The notes under the pieces: generated by a model
What the model was told of the DNA's origin: nothing
Databases searched by the model: none
Seen by the model: only the letters and a program-made list of their open reading frames with translations
Translations under genes and position numbers: made by a program
In this document: positions 1 to 8,473 of the stretch, one piece after another
How the letters are laid out: every line of letters starts with the position of its first letter
Numbering within the stretch: the stretch's first letter is position 1
Assembly: GCF_009905545.1 (NCBI RefSeq)
Contig: NZ_JAAALB010000011.1
Span: 109,969 to 173,968, forward strand
Length of the DNA: 64,000 nucleotides
DNA from: Cellulophaga sp. BC115SP
GTDB lineage: Bacteria; Bacteroidota; Bacteroidia; Cytophagales; Spirosomataceae
Direction of reading: 5' to 3'

Positions 1-1
1 T

Positions 2-1081
2 TCCTTGGCAAAAAAATTGAATGTGCCTATTCTCTTTTTTAATGCAGGTTGGTCAGGCTCAGGCATAAGTTCTTGGGTGTCGTCTGCCGAAGATAGTAGC
101 GCCACTCCAAGTGAATTCATTACCTATCCGAGAGGCTTACCCTACGGAAACCTAAGAAGTTCCTTACGCTTTTACACAGCTCAGTTTGGTCTAAGAGCAA
201 TTCTGTGGCATCAGGGCGAAACCGATAATTTGTATCAAACCGACCGTGATACTTACGGAAAAAAACTAAAAAGACTTATCGAAAAATCAAGAGAGCACAG
301 CAATGCCCCTAATTTAGCATGGGTAGTGGCTCGTGCTACAAGATTTAGAGGATTAAGTATTCAGTACTCCAGAGTTTGGCAGCCCGTTATTGATGCACAA
401 AACGATGTACTTGGCATTAACGGGCAAGGACAGGCAAACTACCTATCTAATACCTTTATAGGACCTGCAACAGACTCATTGATTGGTCCTTCTATTCGAA
501 CGATTGATTCAGTTCATTTTCAAGGAAAGGGGATTGTAAAACTGGCTCAAGCATGGAATACATATTTGGATAGTCACTTTTTTGAAGCGTCAACACCTAT
601 CCTTAGCACATCATTACCCGAAATTAATAGCGCTTGTGCGAGTATTACTAGTCTAAAATTTACGCTAACCAATCCTACAGTATATTCAGTATCTGAATGG
701 AGTAATGACCCTTTTGCCAAACAGGTTTTTAGTAACAGTACTAGTATAAATTTATCTCAAAACCAGTTTGCTAGAGTCCGAGTGAAAGATATGCAGGATC
801 GGGAATTGTTTAGTCCATTGCTATATACTCCCAACAATTTTGCGGGTTTATACCCTTTAGAGTCCACTCAATCGGGCTATTGGCACGACACAGGTATTTG
901 GAGTTGTGGCAGAATCCCTACTGCGTTGGACGAAGTAACCATTTTGAAGAATCATGAAGTCGTTGTTGGAACAGGCTTGTCAGCACAGTTTAAGAAGCTT
1001 AATTTGTTAGGGAATTTATATCTTTTTGGCGATACTCATTTGTTTTCAAATAAGGTAGTTCCCAAATCTGTGAAAGAGTAG
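2..1081 (+). CDS. SGNH/sialate O-acetylesterase-like hydrolase, 5' truncated by window edge
   Basis: Likely an exported carbohydrate esterase that removes acetyl groups from glycans. Counting from the first possible start (TTG at base 5), I see the glycine block NAGWSGSG at residues 13-20, the block WHQGETD at 68-74 and the catalytic pair D168-x-x-H171 (DSVH). These match blocks II, III and V of SGNH hydrolases of the sialate esterase group. The block I nucleophile (GQSN-type) is missing because the reading frame runs off the left edge; the TTG is not the true start. After residue 200 comes a beta-rich tail ending, at about 290-355, in a WxxxxxWSCGRIP...DEVTI stretch. That resembles the short modules common at the ends of secreted Bacteroidota proteins. 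The hydrolase family is fairly sure; the substrate is unknown. Confidence 0.75.
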   Translation, partial: SLAKKLNVPILFFNAGWSGSGISSWVSSAEDSSATPSEFITYPRGLPYGNLRSSLRFYTAQFGLRAILWHQGETDNLYQTDRDTYGKKLKRLIEKSREHSNAPNLAWVVARATRFRGLSIQYSRVWQPVIDAQNDVLGINGQGQANYLSNTFIGPATDSLIGPSIRTIDSVHFQGKGIVKLAQAWNTYLDSHFFEASTPILSTSLPEINSACASITSLKFTLTNPTVYSVSEWSNDPFAKQVFSNSTSINLSQNQFARVRVKDMQDRELFSPLLYTPNNFAGLYPLESTQSGYWHDTGIWSCGRIPTALDEVTILKNHEVVVGTGLSAQFKKLNLLGNLYLFGDTHLFSNKVVPKSVKE

Positions 1082-1242
1082 AGATAAAGTTGTTCTTGGC
1101 AAATGTAAGCTATCTTTAAAGGTAAAATGTTACATCCAAATATAATAAACTAGGTTCTTTCAATTTAAATATTTACTATGAGAACATTTAGAAGAGATAT
1201 TAACTCTATGTTCTCATTCATACACTTGCATGTTTATACTTT

Positions 1243-2490
1243 TTAAAAATTATAATTTACTATATCTTTAACATCTTTAGGTTTTATAACAACTTCAGAT
1301 TCATTAATTGGAATTTTTAAAATCTCAGTACTCACGCTATAACATGGTTCTGACATTGGAATTTTCATTGGATCTAAATAGTTTCTTTTAAAATCTTGAA
1401 AACTCATTTGTGTAAAAGTAAGATTTTCTTTTGATTCTGAACTTGGGTGCAGGTTGTAGGAACCTGTTAGCACCTCTACATAACTATTTGTACCATCAGG
1501 AATAATTCCAGCATAGAATTTAGCATGAAACTTAGTTGTACTACTGTTAACCTTTTCGATATTTTCATTCAATAAATTATATCCTTCATACAACTTAAAA
1601 GTTTCTTTACTGAAAACTTCTCTAATTTTGCCATACTCAGATTTCCTTATTGTTATTTGAAATTTTTTGAATGTATCTAAGCTTAAAAACCACTTAAGTA
1701 GTTCATTAAATTTATCAGGATTTTTAATTGATAATTTTTTATCGAAACCAATGAATGGAGATACTATTATTATGTTTGAAGCAAGGAGATTCCACCGTAA
1801 AATAAACTTTTCAAGAATTCTTTTACACTGCTCTCTTGTATAAACTCCATTAATATTCGGTTCAAATTTCTGAGTATCTACAATGAAAAAATCTTCTTTT
1901 GAGTATCTTTTCTCTAAAGTACTAAATTTTGAATAGGCTGTGTATTCAATCTCTCTTTTGCACTCAGAACAATTAGTACTTGAGTTAAAAGAGATTATAT
2001 TGGGATTATACCAATCTCGCATATAAGCTTGAAAACAGCCTTCGTAGTCATTATTTATTAAATCAAGATTGTTCTCTAAATCATTAAATACCTCTTTTTC
2101 AATATTATTCTTACATTCCGAGCAAATAAAAATCTTATCGTTATGATTAATGCTAAAAATAGGGTTTACTTGCCAAGCATTTTTAAATATTGGATTGGAA
2201 TCTTGTCCTGTAGTGGTTATAATCTCTCTAGCTGTTGGATAGTTGTTCGACCAGCTAAAATCAGTAATATCTTTAACAGTAAAATTATTCCCTATTATTC
2301 TTGAGCCAACTCCAATATTATGAATTGGGTTTTGGGCTTCAATGAAAAACGTGGTATTACATTGATTACAATAAAGGATAAACCCTCCTTCGTCATTTAT
2401 CCCTCCTTTAAAAACAACTTCATCAATTTCACCTTTATTTGTACAAGATGAACATTGAAAATATATTGATCTATTCACTATATTTTGCAT
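1243..2490 (-). CDS. zinc-knuckle protein with C-terminal PLD-like domain
   Basis: Function not known. Four CxxC pairs are visible (C13/C16, C41/C44, C123/C126, C174/C177), so the N-terminal half probably holds two zinc ribbons. The C-terminal half has a predicted Rossmann-like strand (IIIVSPFIGF, about 240-249) and a phospholipase D-like half-motif: H322-x-K324 followed by G343-S344-Y-N346. PLD-superfamily proteins with a single HxK motif usually act as dimers, as nucleases or phosphodiesterases. There is no signal peptide, so it is cytoplasmic. It stands alone, with a lower GC than its neighbours and next to two MITE-like elements, which suggests an acquired gene. A role in restriction or defence is a guess. 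The aspartate of the usual HKD motif is not obvious. Confidence 0.6.
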   Translation of the reverse strand: MQNIVNRSIYFQCSSCTNKGEIDEVVFKGGINDEGGFILYCNQCNTTFFIEAQNPIHNIGVGSRIIGNNFTVKDITDFSWSNNYPTAREIITTTGQDSNPIFKNAWQVNPIFSINHNDKIFICSECKNNIEKEVFNDLENNLDLINNDYEGCFQAYMRDWYNPNIISFNSSTNCSECKREIEYTAYSKFSTLEKRYSKEDFFIVDTQKFEPNINGVYTREQCKRILEKFILRWNLLASNIIIVSPFIGFDKKLSIKNPDKFNELLKWFLSLDTFKKFQITIRKSEYGKIREVFSKETFKLYEGYNLLNENIEKVNSSTTKFHAKFYAGIIPDGTNSYVEVLTGSYNLHPSSESKENLTFTQMSFQDFKRNYLDPMKIPMSEPCYSVSTEILKIPINESEVVIKPKDVKDIVNYNF

Positions 2491-2685
2491 ATCATACCAA
2501 GTATTTACTGTTGCTAATGAATTATGCCTTAAAGAATATCAAAGTTCAAGATATTTTAAGTTTTTATTAGTGTGATTAGAGGACACTTTGGATAAATACT
2601 ATTTCGTAAATCTGGTAATTAATTTGAAAATAAATACTCTCTCTTCCTCGGGTAAATGATAAATATCAAAAATTTAGATGTATAA

Positions 2686-2864
2686 TAGACTTTATCACGG
2701 TTTGTAACAAGTAGGTTTAATTAATGATAATGCTTACATACAACTCAGTCTATTTTGATAAGTAAAAACAGTAAATTAGCGAAATTTAAGGCATTTATAT
2801 ATCCTTAGAAAATCAATGCAGATTACGCTCTTATCCTATAATAAATAAACCGTGATAAAGTCTA
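2686..2864. mobile_element. MITE-like element with 18-bp perfect inverted ends
   Basis: The ends TAGACTTTATCACGGTTT (2686-2703) and its exact reverse complement (2847-2864) enclose 143 bp of AT-rich sequence with no ORF. If the outermost TA is counted as a target duplication, the terminal repeats are 16 bp starting GACTTTATCACGG. That is the layout of small non-autonomous elements of the IS630/Tc1-mariner type. No longer flanking duplication is visible. The repeat is direct observation; the transposon class is inference. Confidence 0.55.
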
Positions 2865-2875
2865 ATATATCTCAT

Positions 2876-3018
2876 CTGATTACTGGACAAAATTGAATTT
2901 ACTAGTTCAAGACTTAGTCTTGGACTTACTTTTTTAACAGTTTAAAACTGTTTTTAAAAAAATCTCTGAAAAAGTCGATACACCTGAATCAGACTTTCTC
3001 GTTTTGTCCAGTAATCAA
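2876..3018. mobile_element. MITE-like element with 16-bp TIRs and a 9-bp target duplication
   Basis: Inverted ends TGATTACTGGACAAAA (2877-2892) and its exact reverse complement (3002-3017) are flanked by a direct repeat ATATCTCAT at 2867-2875 and 3019-3027. Perfect inverted ends plus a 9-bp duplication are the marks of a transposed element. At about 143 bp it encodes nothing, so it must have been moved by a transposase made elsewhere. Duplications of 8-10 bp occur with IS1, IS256 and IS4 relatives. It carries one copy of the 23-bp palindrome found elsewhere in the window and lies only 2 bp after the other element's right-hand flank begins. Confidence 0.7.
2904..2926 (-). repeat. 23-bp palindromic repeat, copy 1
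   Basis: This is the reverse complement of the 23-mers at 41599-41621 and 43813-43835, identical at all positions. The core is CAAGACTTAGTCTTG, a perfect palindrome around one central base, with outer arms that carry the same single mismatch in all copies. Here it lies inside the small TIR element. Confidence 0.8.
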
Positions 3019-3027
3019 ATATCTCAT

Positions 3028-3480
3028 AATTAAAACACTCTAAAAGTTTACTAATCTAACAAGTTGGAATAGTTATTCTAAAACGTATCACCTGTAGACT
3101 TTATTTAGCATAAAATTATAATCATTTTAAGAGTTCTGTGAGTTCTCATTTCTTGTCTACCTCTAATAAATAGTACAACCAAGTCTGGACAAAGCACTTT
3201 AACAGTGCTAAGGAAAGACAGAAAGAACTTTTGTAAAAATGATCAAAAAAACGTAAGGTTAATGATGACCATTTGCCATATAATATACATAGAACCTATT
3301 TATACTGTCTGAGCGCAGCGAGTTTATAAATTCTTGAATTTTTTGTTACTTTTTGTTTCAAGACAAAAAGTAAGGCGAAGAATTAATCGATCAAACTGTT
3401 TTTGGAAAAGTTTAAACAGGTTCATAATTTAAAAAAGAGTATTTTCGTTTTTAGGAGGAAACATTAAATTTTCCTCTTTT
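3028..3480. other. non-coding stretch with one hairpin
   Basis: No credible coding region. The only clear structure is a perfect 10-bp inverted repeat TTACTTTTTG / CAAAAAGTAA with an 8-base loop at 3346-3373. It could end transcription of the kinase gene that stops at 3481, read on the minus strand, but it has no run of T after the stem. The rest is AT-rich with no repeat shared with other parts of the window. Confidence 0.5.
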
Positions 3481-4509
3481 TTACGAATAATGAATCAAAA
3501 CCTGCGAAACCACTTTATCTTCTTCTTGCAATAATTGTAATTCTGCTTTTTCTTGAAAATTGATAGAAAGTCGGCGTTGAAGGTTTTTCATTCCTACTCC
3601 TATTCGTTTGTTCTCTAAACTTAGCGTTCCAGCATTGGTAACCCTAATCATCAAAACTTTCTCCGACATTCGGGCTTGAATCATAATATCTCCCCCATTT
3701 TTCGTTTTCCCAACACCATGTTTGATGGCATTTTCGACTAATAATTGCAACGACATGGGTGGTACTTTACAGCCCATAGTGGCTCTTTCTATCATAAACT
3801 GGTATCGTAACCTTTCTTCATATCTTAATTTTTCTAGAAAAAGATAGTCTTTTACTAATTTCAACTCCTCCTCAAAACTTACCAGTTGATGATTACCCAT
3901 GGACAATGAGGTACGCAACAAATCTGATAATTCCGTTAGTGCATGGCGTGCCAAAGCTGGGTCTGTCAAGGTGAGCGCCTTGATGCTATTGATTGCATTA
4001 AAGAGAAAATGCGGATTAAGCTGGTTTTTAAGGTTTTCTAATTCCGCAATTTTGAGGAGCGTTTCAGCCTTACTTAGCTGAATCTCCTTTTGATGTGAAA
4101 CCCTTTCCATGATGATTAAATGGAAAAACAAAAACCAAATAATAACATAACGGATAGACTCTACGTAAAACTGAAGATAATCGCCCAATTCGAGCGGCAA
4201 ACCCATACTTGGTTTTCTATATCGCTGAAAACCAAAAGCAAAGTCTTGTAAATAAAATGCACCTCCTACTACCACGATTCCTAAAAGGGCATAGGGTATT
4301 ACATTTCTTTTATTAGCAAGCTTTTTATTGAATATCTCTTTATAAATATGTGTAAGAACTAATCCAATAAAAAAACTAATTACTAAATAAATAGGCAAAT
4401 TGTAGCCCTGCTCAAAATACTTTGAGTTAGGTTGTCTGAGTACAAAAGTGGTAAATATCCACCAGCTAAACTGTCCTATCCAGTAAACTCGTGAGTCTAG
4501 TAACTTCAT
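3481..4509 (-). CDS. LytS/YehU-type sensor histidine kinase
   Basis: Membrane sensor kinase. The N-terminal third has four hydrophobic segments (about residues 11-25, 38-55, 70-88 and 118-135), then a short coiled linker. The phosphoacceptor is H167 in the motif NPHFLFN, typical of the His_kinase family that partners LytTR response regulators. The ATPase part shows an N-box around N260 (LVENAIKHG) and a G-box GVGMKNL at 304-310. Length of 342 residues is normal for the family. Such kinases are nearly always beside a LytTR regulator gene; none is present here, so it is an orphan in this window. It follows the metallopeptidase gene by 74 bp on the same strand and could be cotranscribed. The signal is unknown. 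Confidence 0.88.
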   Translation of the reverse strand: MKLLDSRVYWIGQFSWWIFTTFVLRQPNSKYFEQGYNLPIYLVISFFIGLVLTHIYKEIFNKKLANKRNVIPYALLGIVVVGGAFYLQDFAFGFQRYRKPSMGLPLELGDYLQFYVESIRYVIIWFLFFHLIIMERVSHQKEIQLSKAETLLKIAELENLKNQLNPHFLFNAINSIKALTLTDPALARHALTELSDLLRTSLSMGNHQLVSFEEELKLVKDYLFLEKLRYEERLRYQFMIERATMGCKVPPMSLQLLVENAIKHGVGKTKNGGDIMIQARMSEKVLMIRVTNAGTLSLENKRIGVGMKNLQRRLSINFQEKAELQLLQEEDKVVSQVLIHYS

Positions 4510-4583
4510 TTTTTCTTTTTTAAGGATGTAAATAATTTGCGGTACACCCCTGTTTGGCTATTTGGTTAAGGAAGACTTTTTTA

Positions 4584-7493
4584 TTAGAATCCTATATCTA
4601 AAACTACAGGCTGTATCAAAAATTGGTTCAGGTTTTGCAAATATACGAATCTTATACCGGCCTCAAAAGATTGAGAAAATCTCATCCAATGAAAATCTCC
4701 AGAAATATCCAGACCAAAAGATTTAAAGTTACCTATATCACTACCTTTATAATTTAAAACTTTTGTTCCTTGACGAACAGTAAAGTCATAATTAGTTTCT
4801 CCATGTGATAAATCTGCAAAGAAATTAGTCTTAATACGCTTCAAATATACCCATCTTCCGATATTCCAGTCAGGTGTTGCTAGTGGCATTTTATAGTCAA
4901 CACTAAGTGTATTGAGGTACTCATAATTACGATACGAATAGCCTCTGGTGTAGGCGATAGGGCTTCCATACACATATAATTTATCATTTGGCGAACCATT
5001 CTGATTTTTAAAACCAAACTGCTGTTGGAACCCTCCACGTAATCTCAAACTATGATGAGGAGCTAACCCTGGTGTATAAAGACTTGCCTGTACTGCCGCC
5101 AAGCCTCCATCGATTACACTAGCAAAAGCATTTCTATAATAAAAGTTTACACTCTGTGCCCATTTGGGAGCGATGTCTCTAACAGACTGCTTTAGTTGCC
5201 TTGCATACGAGAATGTATAAATCATTGACTGATTGAGTCCATTATATGACTCCGTCACATATCTTTTACCTAAATCATAACCATTTACTTGCATCATTGC
5301 CCAGTTGGCTGAGAAAGATAATGATTGAATATATTTTGATTTGGTAAAATTTAATGGTACTCTCAAGCCTACCAACAACTCTTGCTGATTCCATCGGTCA
5401 GAGGCTAGGCTATCCAAAGGCTGTGCATTGTCCAAATAAATGGAAGTCTTTCGTTGGGTATTTCGCAACGAGACATCTAGCATTGGGTAAAATGTTTGAA
5501 AACTCAAATTGGCATACGTTCCACTGGTTTGCTCATTCATATTGTAAGAATAACCTCCAGAGATAGCAGTAGTTCCCAACAAATCCTGAGACGACAACCC
5601 TGCGTAAAGCGTATTACCAGAAGAGGTAGTCATAGCACCCCACGAATAGATATTGAAGATGTTGAATTTACTATACTTGCTGACTTCATAAGACTGATTA
5701 GGGACTTGTTTCAACAAATTTTGATGAGCTTCTTTCAGCACCATTTCCCCAAAATATCGTTTTGTCGAAACGGGATTAACTTCTTTCAGATCTGAATCAT
5801 GCAAAGGCATATAAGCTAATCTATGACCATTTTTAGTGAAATCATTAAAAATTAACTCTTTCCCATCTTGTGAAATGGCAGGATTAAATCCTCCTAGTTT
5901 ACGATTAGTGACCTGATAACGAGCTTGTTTATCCAAACAAAACAAATACACATTATCTATCCCAGTCACTCCTGAATTAAAAAACAGGCTATCTCCAATC
6001 AAGACAGGATGTGCTAAATTTTCTTGACTACTCGCAAATAAGGCAGTCTCTTTACCTGACAAGTCTGTTTTTGTAATGGTTTTCTTTCCATCTTTTAGTT
6101 TTACAAAAACAATTTCATTCTGTTTTGTCCATCTTGGATGAAGTAAAAAAGCATTGGTTGGATTTGATATTTTTTGTAAAACTTGTCCAGACTGGGCATC
6201 CAAAACGACCAAACTATATTTTTGTTCTGGTGTACTTTCTACACAGACAATCTTTGTAGCATCGGTATTTAGGCTAGGCGCTGCATATTTAGTTTTATGA
6301 GTGAGTGTTCTGATTTTCCCCTCATTGAAATCATACGTTTTAATCACAGAATAATCCTTACGCGCCCAACGTGCATCATAAGCAATCTCTGCCCAAACTA
6401 CTTTTGTTCCTTGTAAAGAAAGCATTCCTGCATCGTTCCAAATCCCTAATTCTGCTATTTTTTCTTCTTCACCGTTTTTATCAACTGCGACTAATTGCGA
6501 AATAATATCTAAACCAGTTTTGACAACCAAAATTCTACCGTCAGGCAAATATTGAGGATATAGATAATTGGAAAAGTATTTATCCTTACTCGCAATCTGA
6601 GTAGCAGGATTCTCCGTAATCTTACTTTGTTCTTCAATCCATTCTTTTTGAATATCTAAAAATGCATTTTTGTACAAATCTTCAACCCTAAGTCCAGTCA
6701 CCTTTTTGATATTATTCGAAAAAGAAAAAGGATAAAATGGAAATTGATAAGTTCCTGTCAATACTTTATCCCAAGCATCATTTCCATATTTCTTCTTCAA
6801 GTAAGTCGTTAAAAAATAACCACTTACATAGTAATTAGGAATATAATCTTTATAGGATTCTGTAACAGCTTTGGCGTAAGGATATATCTTACCAGAAGTC
6901 AACTGCGCACGCAAAGCCATATCAAAACTAGGAATTCGTCCTCTACCTGATGGTGTCATAGCAGTTTCTACTCCTACGGCATCTCCTTCTTTAAACCAAT
7001 TAGGGGCTGTCAAACTGCTTACTACACCTAAGCCATTGTTTCCAAATAAATAATAAGCCAATTTTGAAATACCCGTCAAAGCTTTGTCATTTTGTACTAC
7101 ATGACGAAACTCATGTACTGCTAGTAAATCAAGCCAGTTGTTAGTTCCCAACAAATTAGGGTCTTGGGGTGGTGTCACAAAAAATTCACTTCTGCGCGGT
7201 AATAGCGTCACAAAACCATTAGATATGGTCGTCTGATTTTGTAATAACACTGAAATTTTCCGAGGATTTTTTCCGAGTGAGGAAGATACTGGTTCGTAAA
7301 CCGTTTCCAAAACATTGGCCAAACGTTGCCCTTCTTCTGTATTGGTGGTAGGAAAAATAAGTCTGAAGTGTGGGGTATTGATTTTTGACCAGCGAACTGA
7401 TGGAGGATTTTGTTGTAAACTATTTGTAGAAACCTGAGCCAAATCCAAAAATGGACTCAATAGACCAAACACCAACAAAAGACTTTTTTTCAT
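4584..7493 (-). CDS. secreted gluzincin-like metallopeptidase with beta-propeller and outer-membrane barrel
   Basis: Three parts can be seen in 969 residues. A signal peptide (to about residue 19) precedes a zinc peptidase region with H127-E-F-R-H131 and a downstream NWFKEG with E169 as the likely third zinc ligand, the pattern of HExxH gluzincins. Residues of about 300-620 are WD40/TolB-like propeller repeats, such as PDGRIL, PSLNTDATKIV and PAISQDGKELIF. The last 320 residues alternate like a beta-barrel and end in phenylalanine (DIGF), as outer-membrane proteins do. It is probably held at the outer membrane by its own barrel, with the peptidase exposed to the periplasm or the outside. Substrate unknown. 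The domain call rests on motifs and pattern, not on a profile search. Confidence 0.75.
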   Translation of the reverse strand: MKKSLLLVFGLLSPFLDLAQVSTNSLQQNPPSVRWSKINTPHFRLIFPTTNTEEGQRLANVLETVYEPVSSSLGKNPRKISVLLQNQTTISNGFVTLLPRRSEFFVTPPQDPNLLGTNNWLDLLAVHEFRHVVQNDKALTGISKLAYYLFGNNGLGVVSSLTAPNWFKEGDAVGVETAMTPSGRGRIPSFDMALRAQLTSGKIYPYAKAVTESYKDYIPNYYVSGYFLTTYLKKKYGNDAWDKVLTGTYQFPFYPFSFSNNIKKVTGLRVEDLYKNAFLDIQKEWIEEQSKITENPATQIASKDKYFSNYLYPQYLPDGRILVVKTGLDIISQLVAVDKNGEEEKIAELGIWNDAGMLSLQGTKVVWAEIAYDARWARKDYSVIKTYDFNEGKIRTLTHKTKYAAPSLNTDATKIVCVESTPEQKYSLVVLDAQSGQVLQKISNPTNAFLLHPRWTKQNEIVFVKLKDGKKTITKTDLSGKETALFASSQENLAHPVLIGDSLFFNSGVTGIDNVYLFCLDKQARYQVTNRKLGGFNPAISQDGKELIFNDFTKNGHRLAYMPLHDSDLKEVNPVSTKRYFGEMVLKEAHQNLLKQVPNQSYEVSKYSKFNIFNIYSWGAMTTSSGNTLYAGLSSQDLLGTTAISGGYSYNMNEQTSGTYANLSFQTFYPMLDVSLRNTQRKTSIYLDNAQPLDSLASDRWNQQELLVGLRVPLNFTKSKYIQSLSFSANWAMMQVNGYDLGKRYVTESYNGLNQSMIYTFSYARQLKQSVRDIAPKWAQSVNFYYRNAFASVIDGGLAAVQASLYTPGLAPHHSLRLRGGFQQQFGFKNQNGSPNDKLYVYGSPIAYTRGYSYRNYEYLNTLSVDYKMPLATPDWNIGRWVYLKRIKTNFFADLSHGETNYDFTVRQGTKVLNYKGSDIGNFKSFGLDISGDFHWMRFSQSFEAGIRFVYLQNLNQFLIQPVVLDIGF

Positions 7494-7531
7494 AGAGATT
7501 ATTTGGTTTGCGAGAATGGATGTATTAGTAA

Positions 7532-7558
7532 CGCTTGTTGAGTCGAACTCAACAAGCG
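7532..7558 (-). terminator. strong hairpin between two minus-strand genes
   Basis: A 12-bp perfect stem CGCTTGTTGAGT / ACTCAACAAGCG with a 3-base loop lies just after the stop of the 7571-8338 gene. It has no T-run on the minus strand, so it may be an mRNA 3'-end stabiliser or a weak terminator instead of a classic intrinsic one. Confidence 0.45.
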
Positions 7559-7570
7559 CTATACGGTGTT

Positions 7571-8338
7571 TTAGTCAACCCAAGGGTCAAAAGTTTTTTC
7601 TAGTTCAGTCAAATAGCCCTTATTGCCATTTGGTCTTTTTAAGCTTTTGGTAAATTCATACCAATAACCGTCACCTACAGAGATATATTTTCCTGTATGC
7701 TTAGGTTCATTTTTCAAAGCTGCATCAGGGATAAACTCACCGATAAAAACCTGTTGAATAATAGCATTAGCTTGCGCCCAAGTAATTGGTTTTGAGTCAG
7801 TTTTTCCAATACTATTGATACCCTCAGCTTGACGCTTGGCATAGTAAAGGTTTAACTCAAAGTTTTTCATATTTTTATCTTTATCGATTCTGCGGTATTC
7901 CAAATGAAAAGGTGCTTCTTTTTGGGAAGTTTCATAAATAGCCTGAATCAATTCTTGAAGGAAATATTCCCAATCTGTTTGGTTAATAGGATTACCCGCA
8001 GATTGTTGATTTACTTCAATTTCGAAGAAGTTCATTTCCTCCTCCAACGCTTTATGATTAAATTTATTTGGCGTTTTTTTCAATATCTCTTTAATGGGTT
8101 CAAGCCATGCATTGTCAATCTGACCTTTCCAGCTGTAATCATCATTGAGAGAAAATCCTTCTTCCAAAATTTCCTCTTCGCTCAAATCTTCTCTATCGAT
8201 ATAGGCAATTTGGAAATCTACCCCGATGCCCTGCCCAGCAAATTGCATTTTTAGCAAAATCTGATGTGAAAATGGAGCACCGACCATATCGGCTGTCTCA
8301 AATTTTATTACTAATGATGATAATTGATTAATTTCCAT
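7571..8338 (-). CDS. conserved hypothetical cytoplasmic protein
   Basis: I do not recognise this family. The 255-residue protein has no signal peptide or membrane segment. It is acidic in the middle (a cluster of D/E at about 50-60) and contains several aromatic-rich stretches (YSWKGQIDNAWLEP, DGYWYEF). Base composition and codon use look like those of the neighbours, so it is probably native. It has a good Bacteroidota-type promoter of its own about 90 bp upstream and a strong hairpin after its stop, which suggests a single-gene transcript between menE and the metallopeptidase gene. No function is assigned. Confidence 0.6.
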   Translation of the reverse strand: MEINQLSSLVIKFETADMVGAPFSHQILLKMQFAGQGIGVDFQIAYIDREDLSEEEILEEGFSLNDDYSWKGQIDNAWLEPIKEILKKTPNKFNHKALEEEMNFFEIEVNQQSAGNPINQTDWEYFLQELIQAIYETSQKEAPFHLEYRRIDKDKNMKNFELNLYYAKRQAEGINSIGKTDSKPITWAQANAIIQQVFIGEFIPDAALKNEPKHTGKYISVGDGYWYEFTKSLKRPNGNKGYLTELEKTFDPWVD

Positions 8339-8427
8339 TGGATACTTTTTTTGGTAAAATTGTGTTTTGTCACACTAACATTGTTGCTCATGCTCAAAGC
8401 ATTGTTTTGTAGCAAATAGCAAAGTCA

Positions 8428-8457
8428 CAAAGGTACAAAGGCTAATTTTGAAGGCAA
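8428..8457 (-). promoter_or_regulatory. Bacteroidota-type promoter for the 7571-8338 gene
   Basis: On the minus strand a TTG (8457-8455) is followed after 19 bp by TACCTTTG (8435-8428), which fits the TTG...TAnnTTTG consensus. The predicted leader is about 80-85 nt. This would give the unknown gene its own start although it lies after menE on the same strand. Confidence 0.55.
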
Positions 8458-8473
8458 TGAATTGTCCAAAATT

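Noticed and set aside
5354..5795. Two plus-strand frames of 70 and 99 codons
   Set aside because: They lie fully inside the metallopeptidase-barrel gene on the other strand and translate to sequence without domain logic or signal.
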